A stretch of 64,000 nucleotides of DNA. It comes from Eutreptiella sp. 'Long Island Sound 2002'. Lineage: Eukaryota; Euglenozoa; Euglenophyceae; Eutreptiales; Eutreptiaceae. Under the pieces are notes generated by a model. The model was not told the DNA's origin, searched no databases, and was given only the letters and a program-made list of their open reading frames with translations. Position numbers and translations under genes: made by a program. Location of the stretch: positions 3,941,658 through 4,005,657 of the forward strand of contig OZ038394.1 in assembly GCA_964036045.1 (NCBI GenBank), written 5' to 3'. Below are positions 53,501-62,918 of this stretch, piece by piece. Each line of letters starts with the position of its first letter. The stretch's first letter is position 1.

Positions 53501-54549
53501 ATTCCATTCCCTCAGACAAAACCCCCACCCCCCACCCCCCAACAATCACACAGCCCGCAGGCACGGCTCCACGAAACAGAAATGAAGTGCGGTAAACCGG
53601 AAGTACCAATCGGAAAGCCCAATCCACCTTTATGCCCTCCCCCCCCCCCGGCTGGTCCAAAATGTTTATGTAGTTTCATAATTGGCGCCGCACACGTCCA
53701 ATAAAAACTCTGTCCCCTAGTTCTAATATGGTCCAAGACCCATTTCGGGAGACTCTACATTGGGCTGGTTGCTGCGATGGATTAATGTCTGCCAACATGC
53801 TTCCAAAAGCGCGGCGGTGAGCCATGATCTGATTTTCTCGTGAAACCTGGCTAAAGGTAGACGTTTTGACGTGACTAACCCCAGTTGTGTATACTCAACA
53901 ACTGGCGAGCTCAGGAACACCGCTTTCTGGCGAGGGTCTTGGTCTTTGTTGGGGGTGAAGGCAAGTGGCTCATACACTGGTCCGGTCCCGCTCGCTCTTC
54001 CGGGACTTGGCGCCGACCCACAGGCCTTCGCACCCCCGGTCACCAACCAACCACTCGGCCACGCAGATCGGGTTCGTGAAGGGCAGGTCACCTCTGAAGC
54101 GCTGCGGCCTCTCTTTCGCAGAGCGCATTCTTGACCGCGTGGACTGGACGTCGCGCACGCTTCGCCAGCGCCGGGACGACCGCGTGAGCTGGGAGCTGTC
54201 CAGGACCCCCACCGCTTTGTATTTCGTCCTGGGGGTCCTCAACAGTCTCTTCTACGTCGCGTATTTGGTCCTGACCTGCAACCTCACGTGGGTGGGCTAT
54301 CGGATGTTCTTCGCGTTGATCACTGGAGCCCTGTCCTTGCTCTACATTATATTGATCGATCTGGGGGACATCCAGAGCGGTTCGTTCACGGTGAACGCAG
54401 GGCTGCGGCGGGAGGTCGGCACAGCCCCGATCATGAAGCCCGTCATCGAGACCATCGAGATTTTCCTGCAGGACGCCAAGGAGGAGTGTGTCCGGCTGAA
54501 GATCCCTCTTAAACCCGATGAGGATTTTCGCCTCCCGGGCAGACCGTAG
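50564..54549 (+). CDS. Bestrophin-like DUF4239 membrane protein, spliced
   Basis: Proposed exons are 50564-50941, 51118-51238, 51739-51869 (or onward), about 52078-52650, 52888-53020 and 54122-54549 (TAG). Phases match at junctions 1-2, 2-3, 4-5 and 5-6, with good GT/AG sites. Exon 1 encodes a hydrophobic N-terminus (GFGLVVSVLVACVA), a likely signal or targeting segment. Exon 2 gives a membrane helix (GAVLNFAFVFATSIVYTW). Exon 4 has FGITFGNLLSTTLGF and EAAQMSLLMNDLL. The later exons have FDDPLVRLIRQIAAYSGN, RDDRVSWELSRTPTALYF, two membrane helices and LYIILIDLGDIQSGSF, matching the DUF4239 (bestrophin-like) pattern. The function, perhaps an ion channel, is inferred. One base too many near 52586 breaks exon 4: TTDE switches frame to LYHEASLAFESGSPSRIVAS. 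The exon 3/4 boundary is uncertain. Confidence 0.65.
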
Positions 54550-54559
54550 GCCAACAGGC

Positions 54560-57170
54560 CCCGGGCGGATGGCCGCTGCGAGTGTTTGTGTCTGCTGTTC
54601 ACGAAACGTCACGGGGCTTCCGATGAATGGGGGCCTGACACGGAGCCGTCCGTCAGACATCCGAGGCCCGGGGCACGACGGCTGTCACGGATCCGACGGG
54701 AAGGGGGTAAAAAGCAACATGTGCTAAAGAGTTCATATGAGCAGCAAACGATGTTGTGTGTCTGTTTCGGGGCCTTTTTCACTGATTCGCACAGAAGCAC
54801 GCACACACGCCAGAATCCAGGTCGCCAGGTCCGATTTCAGAATTGCAGCGGTGTGGACAGAGCCGCAGTGATGTGTGCAAGCGAGCGCCAACGCGAAAGT
54901 GTTGTTTGAAAATGCTTTGGGGGTCAACCCCCGCCTCTCTAATAATATGATTGTTTTTCCTCGGGCTTTGCTGAAAGGCTGGTAACCACCGGTGTTCAGG
55001 ATATTTGCTTTCATGTCATCTATGGTTTCCGCCATTGCACTCCCGCTCCGTAGGCGTGGGCCAGGCTTGCGCTGGAAACGGGGGCTGTCCCTGCCCCCCC
55101 TTTTGGGGGTCTCATCTCATTCCGCCCCGATCTCAAGGCCCTCCAGCCGTTTCCCCGCTGCGGGGACACGGAATCGCACCTGTGAAAGGACGCAGGCGCA
55201 TCCGTGTGCGACCAACAGCACATCCCCTCTCGAGCCAGCGGTGTGAAAAATGCGCCGTGACGGGATCCCACCGGGGGTCTCTGGCTACGAACTGCACTGA
55301 CCTTTTTACTCAACATCCTCCAACGCATCCTCCGGCGTCAAACCTGACCAAGCCGTCTGCAACGGGCCATGCCACGCGCAACGTCCGCCAACGGCCGGAT
55401 GTGGGTGCTTCACCGTGGAGCAGCTGCCACATAGACGTCTTCCACACGACGCAAATCAAGAGCCGTGGGAACACGTAGGTACACCCGGAGGCTCGTCCTC
55501 CACCAAAGAGAACAGCACGTGATTTAGCCCTGTATGGGATATCCACACACATTTATGGCAACTACTTGCAAGGGCCTTAAGCGGCTGCTGGCAACGCTGG
55601 CTGCTGGCAACATCCATGACTGGTGGAAGCAAGGAGACAATCTGCAAGGAAGCTGTGACCTGGAGCTGCCTGTGTGCTTTCAACGCCAAGACCACATATC
55701 CCTCTGCCTTTAGCTGGGACAGCGCCTCGGTTGTTGTCGGGGCTCCGGCTGTTCTTCAGGGCTGCCCCTGACCGAAAACAGAAAAAGACGAGTTGTTTCT
55801 TCCGGATGGCCCCGTTGCTGCATCAATATCATTGTTTCCGATCACTGATGACACGCTCTGTCGTACAAGGGGTGCAGCCCCGATCCGCAGAGCCGCCTAA
55901 CCCCTCCTCGTTTATGACCCGATTTAAAGGTTTCTCGGTGGAAGTAGGGAGACTGCCCACAACCGGGCCTATGCCTTCCTCATTGTTGGCATGACATGCA
56001 GTCATATGCATCGTCGCCACGCCACCTGTTTATGGCACGTGTAGTAGGCGCCCCTGATCCTGCCCATCCCCGTGTGCACGAATCCTTTGCCTGTGCCAGC
56101 GGCGTCCGTTTGGCTTTGCGTTGACGGCGATTGGCGGTCAACCGAAGGCGGTTGGCCGGCAAAGCATCAGTTACTCGGCCGGCCCTCTGAGGTCCGGACA
56201 TACCAGTTGGAAGAGTCTTTTTGTGGCATGGAGGACAGCCCTGGCCTGCACCTCATACCTGCAGTTTACTCCATGCACGGCACTTCCTGCCGGTGCACTG
56301 GCACCCATTGGATTGTTGATTGCAAGGTGGTGACCGGATCACTGCAGAGAACGGTGCGGCATAGGGCTGGTATTCATCTGAATGAGTCATGTGCGGGATT
56401 GTCCAGCGCTGATGCGACTGTTGATCCTGTCCATCCAAACCAGTGTCCGCGATGTGTGTGCCCAGAATCGTTTCGAAAGACCACGATGCACCAAGATGCC
56501 ACAGATATCATTCACGTACCTCCACTCAACCGACCGTTCGCCCCTGACCCGTGTGGTTGCTCTCAGAAATGCCTGGAACGAATTTTGGCAATTGGTGGCG
56601 GCACTTCATGTACGTAAACACCGCCCCATCAACAACAACAGCCTCCAACCGCTGCACCAAATTAGACCACAACATACGTCACACTTTCTGGTTACATGCC
56701 TTTGCACAAGCTCAAATCTGACCCGAGCAGCGATGCCCAATTATGACACACAAATCAGCGCCTACATGAGGGTCATATTGAGATTCCAAAAAAAAAAAGC
56801 TCCGTTCTTCAGGATTGATCGTTCCTGGGCAAATGGGTGAGTGCAGAATGAAATTGGCTGGCCTAGAAATAGGGGGACACAGTGCGATCACGCATTACAT
56901 CAAAGATTGGTTGGCAAACTCTCCGTTTGTTTTGCATGCTGGCAGTATGCAAACAGCACTCTCGCAGGCATGTTCTGTCAGGTTTTTGAATCCTTGTTGA
57001 CCTTTGAGACAACAGTATAACCCTTGTGGCAATTGTCGGATGCCGTAGACCATCGTCCGACACAGGTGGGAACAATATGTACATCTGCCTTTTGATTTGT
57101 ACTGCATGTGTGAGGCGCCACCGGTCAGCCCTAATTACCAGATGAGCATCACATTGGGACTAAGGGCTGA
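54560..57170. other. Region without supportable gene
   Basis: Coding-like snippets exist, such as TTEALSQLKAEGYVVLALKA on the minus strand near 55690-55750 and LRNAWNEFWQLVAAL on the plus strand near 56560-56610. I could not connect them into a gene or name a family. Confidence 0.35.
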
Positions 57171-57172
57171 AA

Positions 57173-57236
57173 GTGCCTATGGCAGGGGCATTCAGTCAAT
57201 CAGATCCGATTGACTGAATGCCCCCGCCATAGGCAC
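57173..57236. repeat. Hairpin with 29-bp arms
   Basis: Arms 57173-57201 and 57208-57236 match at 28 of 29 positions around a 6-base loop (AGATCC). No terminator or gene is adjacent. It is a foldback MITE or structured element. Confidence 0.85.
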
Positions 57237-57239
57237 GAC

Positions 57240-58096
57240 CATCAACCCCCCTTCTTCCAAAGACATGGGGCTACTTCTCTCATACAATACATTTTCTCAA
57301 CCCAAATGTTGTCAGCCCAAGCCAAGCTGTCAACCACATCAGATACCGAATTAATACACTTTGCTCCGAGACATGGGGCATCGAATGTTCATGGGACGAA
57401 GGCATTGATGGACACGCGGCAGGCCTGCGCTTGAATTGCCCCCCAAGTGATTTTGGTGGTGGTGGGGTGGGGGGCGCCAATTCCAATTATGCCACCATGA
57501 ATGTTGAGGTTTTCGTTTCATATTTGCATTCTTCTAGAAAATTGTGAAAAGTCAGACTAAACATGTGGGGATCAATGGATAAACACCCCTTCCACTTAGC
57601 ATGAAAAATTTTTTTTAGCGCCATTGGCACCTTGATACCTAGACCAAAATCTCTCAAAAACCAAGACAGAAGGGTCGCATCGAGGCCCGCCCGCAAGTTT
57701 ATAGCAAACCTAATGATTGACTGACCCATGGTGCAACAATTGATGGAACCCATACTCGGCGTTGCTTGGACATGCATGCCATTGGTGTATCCGCCCTTCT
57801 AGCCCCTCGTACACACACTGCCCTTGCACTGCCCCCACACTGCCCTCGCACTGCACCCACATTGCCCGTGCCTTTACAAAGGTTGTTTGCCTTGTTCTAT
57901 TCGAAAGTGTTGGTTTAAGGCAAGCACGTTGAAATGCATGCATAATCTGTCCATGGACCATCAGTATTTTTTTGTTGGCTCAGACCAAGATGCGCTGGTG
58001 TAGCCTACTCACTTACTTCACAGTACTCGAGATGGCCTCTCAGAATCTGTCCATGGATCGTCAGTATATCATGTCACTCGTCAGTGCCTAGCACTT

Positions 58097-58146
<50 letters not shown>

Positions 58147-58800
58147 GTCCCGGCGCCCTAACTCATTCTTCAACCAGGTCCTTCGTTGCCATACATCTGA
58201 TCCCAAACCCCGATATGCCAGTATCCATGTGTAGCCTGATAACGCCTTGATCCATGTAAAGATTCCCAGCGGATCCTCAAAAATTTTAGACAACTTTCAG
58301 TGACTATGACAGCCCACAATTTGCATTGCACCCGGCAAATCACCCTACCAAAGTTCACACTCATGTGTGTGCACATGCAAATGTTGCCATGACCTTTCTA
58401 TGGCTAGATCACTATAAGCCCGGTTCTGCTTTTGCAAGCTACATCTCCACACATTTCTTCACGTGATGACATGCCTCCACCTCTACTTCAATAGAGCCTA
58501 ATAGTGGCACCTGAGTACAAAGGTCTACAACTGCTCCGCTGGTGGTGCCTCTGTCACCAATGAAATCACCTCGAAGAGAGGTTGTTAGATCAAGCGCAGG
58601 CGCGGGCGTCGTATACCCCCCTTTTGTGGGGTCATTCGCGTAGCATACCCCAAGGCATGATATTTGATGTCCAATCCCTTGTAAAATCATTATTTTGCCC
58701 ACTAAGACAAATGGATTTTTTGATTCTGAGGCCTCTATCCCCTAAAACTAGATAACACTTTTTTGAGGGGGGGGGTGGGGGGGGACGGGGCGGGGTCAAA
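57240..58800. other. Region without supportable gene
   Basis: Includes a (TC)n microsatellite at 58091-58143 and a repeated AATCTGTCCATGGAyC.TCAGTAT motif at about 57944-57967 and 58042-58068. It also has CACTGCCC(T/C) tandem units at 57816-57868. No gene is assigned. Confidence 0.4.
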
Positions 58801-58813
58801 AGTTTTTGCTAAG

Positions 58814-59052
58814 AAGGCTCCAAGCAACGGGAGACCATGTGGTGTCACATCCACCCTTGGTCCAATGGTAACGCACCCGGCCGCAGATTTTCCGGTCAGC
58901 GGTTCGAATCCCGGCGGACGCCGGCGGCGGCACCGCTGCTGTATTGGCCGCACGTGGGTTCGAACCACCGACCAAAATGTCTGTGGCCGTCCGCATTACC
59001 ATTTGGCCATTGCTAATTCTGACGCCCATATGTCTCCCCACTGCTTGGACCC
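58814..59052. repeat. tRNA-like inverted pair, copy 2
   Basis: The left arm (plus) has a perfect A box, TGGTCCAATGG (58858-58868), and B box, GGTTCGAATCC (58901-58911). The right arm (minus) has TGGCCAAATGG (59009-58999) and GGTTCGAACCC (58966-58956). The arms converge on a GGCGGC-rich centre. Both arms also share GG(C/G)TCCAAGCA near their outer ends. Acceptor stems do not pair, so these are tRNA-derived (SINE-like) rather than working tRNA genes. Confidence 0.6.
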
Positions 59053-59807
59053 GTGTCTGCCATTGACAAAAAACCCAAAGTGCGTGTTTTTGACTGACTG
59101 ACTGCTGCCCTATCTAACTGACTGACAGCCTCTCTTCGAGGTGCACTACCAAAGGCAATAGAATTGTGCAATTTGTGGAAAATGGGCATTGAGGGTGCAC
59201 ATGCGAAATTGCCTGTTGTCCCCGAAGCGATGAACATGGCACCCCGCAGCGACTCTAACTCCAGGAAGCCAAATCTACAAAGCAAAAAGGCTTTGACTAT
59301 AGCTTCCACAGCCGGTTTTCTTAGAGTGGCGGACCTCTGAGTCCGCTGCCCTACAATTACCTTCATCACATATAGCTACAAAGCAACCTACGCACATCGG
59401 GTGCCATCCTTGCCAGTGGGACCAAGGTCCTTAGTGCGGTAGGAATTGGCATAACTGGCCTAGTCGGCCTAGTCCTAGGTGGAAGAACCCGGGTCCCCTA
59501 TGGGGGTGCTGTGAGGGCAGTGTTTGCACAATGTGTGCAATGCAACTATTTGGGCGTTTGGCTGAACTAGAAACCCATACTTTGTGATACTAGGGGCATG
59601 ATTGTTCTTTGATGCTTCTTCCGCATTGGGGATATGGTCCTCCATTAGCAAAGCTCTGCGGATGGCACCGAGGCATGCACGAAGAAATCGGCTACAACGA
59701 GTCCCGTGGGCACGGATGATACCCTTGGAATACACATGCAGTGTACCGTTGCTTGGTTGTTTGTGAATCTTTACCCTTGAGCTGATGACGGAGCTTCTTC
59801 ATCATTC

Positions 59808-61160
59808 ATGGGCAAAGAGACACAGACCCATGGTGCGGTGCACTGCATGTGGGGGACCGACAATAAAATTGCATTACATCACCAGACTCATTATAAACAT
59901 CCAATTACGTTCATGTTTGCAACACTCATTGGACATTTTTTGGGTTCTAGTAAACCTCCGGCTTGGCTTTTTTCCCTCCATTGTATGGTGTATTACTGGT
60001 GGGCAGCCCAGACCGCTCTCAGTGCAGATTGGGACACAATGGGTGTGGCATGGGCAGTCCGTGATTCGTTGTGGATTGCCTCGTGTGCCAGTCCACAACG
60101 CCGACAGGCGTTGGTTGAATCATGGGCGCGTAGCACTTTGGAACGCGCGTCCATTGATATGTCATTTGCACCACCGTTGATTGTGGCGCAGATATATAAT
60201 TCGCGTAATTTCCATTGGGTGCTCCGCTTGTTGCTGATTGCCCCTACCCGTGAATACCTTTGCCTTAAGTTTGACCCCCTCCTTGACAAGCCACACATTG
60301 TTGGGGCAAACAAGGAGGAGTTGGCTGTTGTGGATGAGCTTGCGGAGCGAGAAGGCATCCAACCACAACCGCGGAGGAAGTGGGCAACGTTTTTGGATGC
60401 TTTCGGTTCCCTTGCATTTGCAATTGCACCCCTGTATTCCACCTTCATCAGGCAGGATGATTTTGTCAGTTGCCATCCGGCATGTCTGTTGATGTTGCAT
60501 TGTGCCTTGTCTAGACGTGTTGTCAAAGGCGAATTGCAAGTGCCACAGGATAGATTGTGGTTATTGCGTGAGATGGCACAAGCTACTTTGTACTACAGTG
60601 GTTCCGAGTTGGCCCCCACACCCCGGACCCGGTCAATGCATTGGGAGGTGTCTCGGTTGTACCCCACGCCCAAATCTGCAGACCCCCCTGACACATGCTT
60701 TTTTTGCGATGGCACACCCGCCATAGCGTGTCAGGAATGTAAGGTTCTTCATTGTACCTTCCATACCACTGTCTTGTGTCAGTCCGAGATTTGTGTAGGA
60801 TTGCGCCAATTCCGGGCGGCCCCCGTTGCTGCTGCTGCTGCTGCTGCTGCTGTTGTTGCTTTTGCTGCAGTTACTGCTGCCAATGCCACGCATGCCACTC
60901 CTGGCAATGCCAATGCCACTGATGACACCCGTCCCGGTGTGTGGATCTGTCGGAAGTGGTATGCGTTGCCTCCTCAATACCCCCAAAATGCTGATGGTCA
61001 ATTGGAAAATGACCAAGCATTTTGCAGACAGCTGCATCTGGAAAAGAAAGAAGATCTCTTTGAGAGATGCAAGCTGAATCCTACCCCGAGAGGCAAGCCT
61101 CACAAGAGAGATACTAAGGCCGACTTGATCTTCAAGTGTGTCTTTTGTAACTACTTGTAA
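59808..61160 (+). CDS. Cys/His-finger protein, unknown function
   Basis: An intact 450-residue ORF from ATG to TAA. The first 285 residues are Trp-rich and helical without a recognised fold (SLHCMVYYWWAAQTAL, DAFGSLAFAIAPLYSTF). Residues 297-329 form a metal-binding cluster, C297-x2-C300, C308-x2-C311, C316-x2-H319, C324, C329, similar to B-box or MYND fingers that mediate protein contacts. A poly-Ala tract from GCT repeats (about 340-360) and a Thr/Asn-rich linker follow. The C-terminus is basic, with further Cys and a final CVFC. No membrane helix is convincing. It could be host or element-encoded; codon use looks ordinary. The short hydrophobic start (HPITFMFATLIGHFLG) does not look like a signal peptide because it begins near residue 31. 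Confidence 0.5.
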   Translation: MGKETQTHGAVHCMWGTDNKIALHHQTHYKHPITFMFATLIGHFLGSSKPPAWLFSLHCMVYYWWAAQTALSADWDTMGVAWAVRDSLWIASCASPQRRQALVESWARSTLERASIDMSFAPPLIVAQIYNSRNFHWVLRLLLIAPTREYLCLKFDPLLDKPHIVGANKEELAVVDELAEREGIQPQPRRKWATFLDAFGSLAFAIAPLYSTFIRQDDFVSCHPACLLMLHCALSRRVVKGELQVPQDRLWLLREMAQATLYYSGSELAPTPRTRSMHWEVSRLYPTPKSADPPDTCFFCDGTPAIACQECKVLHCTFHTTVLCQSEICVGLRQFRAAPVAAAAAAAAVVAFAAVTAANATHATPGNANATDDTRPGVWICRKWYALPPQYPQNADGQLENDQAFCRQLHLEKKEDLFERCKLNPTPRGKPHKRDTKADLIFKCVFCNYL

Positions 61161-61174
61161 GTAGTTGGCCCCAC

Positions 61175-61302
61175 CCTCCCTCCCTCCTCTGTGCATGCAT
61201 GCATACGATACTCAACCCTCTTTGGTGAAGTGGTTGTGTGATCCCTCCCTCCTCTGTGCATGCATGCAGACGGTACTCAACCCTCCTTGGTGAAGCGGTT
61301 GT

Positions 61303-61340
<38 letters not shown>
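61175..61340. repeat. 64-base tandem duplication and (TA)n
   Basis: CCTCCTCTGTGCATGCATGC ... CTCAACCCTC(T/C)TTGGTGAAG occurs twice with a 64-base period just after the ORF at 59808-61160. A TA microsatellite follows at about 61306-61340. Confidence 0.85.
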
Positions 61341-61344
<4 letters not shown>

Positions 61345-62700
61345 TTTGGCCCGGGTGGGGCGCCACTAACACAAGTGGCCGGGAATCGACTCGGGGGCCT
61401 TGTGCCCTTAAACAAAAGTACCACCTACCATCAAAGTGTGCAGTTTTTTGTGCATTTTTTTTCAAAAAAAATTGTCTTTTTACTGAGTAAAAAAAAATAT
61501 TTTTTTTTAAAATGTTTTTTTTAAAAAATTTTTTTTACTCAGTTTTACCTCAAATCTACTCAGTTTTACCACATTTTACTCAGTTTTACCTCGTCTGGTA
61601 CTCAGTTTTACCAAATACCCGGGCAGCAAGCTGAAAGATGGCCCTTTCTCTGCAGTGGACCTCCCCCCCCTCGGGAGCGGAAGAGGAAGAGGAATTCTCT
61701 TCCCTGTTTGAGGAAGGGACTGCATAGTGCAAAAAATCAACGAACACCCGGAACAAGCGTTTGGAACTGATGAGGCCATGAAGGCTGCGTGAAGGCAGGC
61801 GCAGCTGGAGCTCAGTGGCGGGTTCACACCTGACCTTTTGAGGCCCCCCTGTGGCGCCATCGTGTTTGACAGTCAAAGTGGCTCCCTCCACAGTACCATG
61901 GCAGGTCCCAACCCGCTAGCCCCCTCCCGTCCCCTTTGCATTAGCGTCCAGGACCTTAATAGGCCCATGCCCTCCGTAATACAATGCCCCATCATAGGAT
62001 CTACCAACACACATTCCAGGAATTCAACAGAGTTTCCTGACCACCAAGGCCGTCAGATGTGGCATGCACTACAGTGAGTGGGCAGAGGTCAGATGTTGCA
62101 GGGACACAAGCCCCCCCCGTGAGAGGGAGCACACTTACATTGTGTGGCTGAACTCCTGTACCATCTGCGCTGACTACGATTCGGGACTTCCCCAAGAGCT
62201 TCTTTGGATGCAACGTCCGCCAGATCACCAAAAAAAAAAAGAGAAAGCGGTTTTGACCAGAAATACAGATTTGGCCAAAATTGAGCACACGCCCGCTCAT
62301 AGACGCTGGGTAGCTTTCGGTTGCATCCAATCACACAATGAAATTGTTGAACACCAAAGCATGTTTTCCCCAATAGATAGATCTTTTGGATGTTCTTGCT
62401 GCAAACCGCATGTTGTGTTGCTCCACGGAGCGTTCTCCAACCGCAATTGGTTGCTGTCCAATGGCCGGCGGTATCCTGGAACCGCCGGGTGGTGCTGGTT
62501 GGAAGGCTTTCTTTTGTTGACTGTGGAATTTTGAGGGCCGCCCTTGTGGAGGGCAGAAAGTACGGTCTCCTGTCTGCAAGAGGATGTCCTTGCATTGCGT
62601 GCCAACACATGGCACTGGCTCACAGCCTCCACTCACCCACTCACCCACTCACCCACTCACCCACTCACCTACTCGCCCACTCACTCACTCACTCACTCAC
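61340..62700. other. Region without supportable gene
   Basis: T-rich sequence carries four TACTCAGTTTTACC copies between about 61535 and 61615; related copies lie at 40305-40345. Further on, fragments such as LSFVDCGILRAALVEGRKYG (plus, near 62500) may be exons of the gene that follows. This is not resolved. Confidence 0.35.
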
Positions 62701-62720
62701 TCACTCACTCACTCACTCAT
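62636..62720. repeat. CACTCACC/CACT tandem repeat
   Basis: CTCACCCA units grade into pure CTCA. It is probably intronic or in the 5' part of the gene at 62919. Confidence 0.85.
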
Positions 62721-62918
62721 CCATGCACTGGAGCTTTTTGCGGTTGGACCTGCTGTCGCCCAGAATGTGCACAAAGAGTCTCCCTTGCATGCCAGAGACT
62801 GGGAGGCTTGTATGAGTGCCGTGGCAGGCCACGCAGTGCAGCAACAAGTCCAGCAACTCCCGACACAAGTGAGCGAGCGAGTGCGACACCCCGGGCCTAT
62901 TCCCTTGTCAGATATTTC

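Noticed and set aside
55310-55750. TrmH/SpoU methyltransferase fragment suggested by EALSQLKAEGYVVLAL and CVDIPY on the minus strand
   Set aside because: The distance between the two snippets is too short, the glycine-rich GNE motif is missing and the frames differ.
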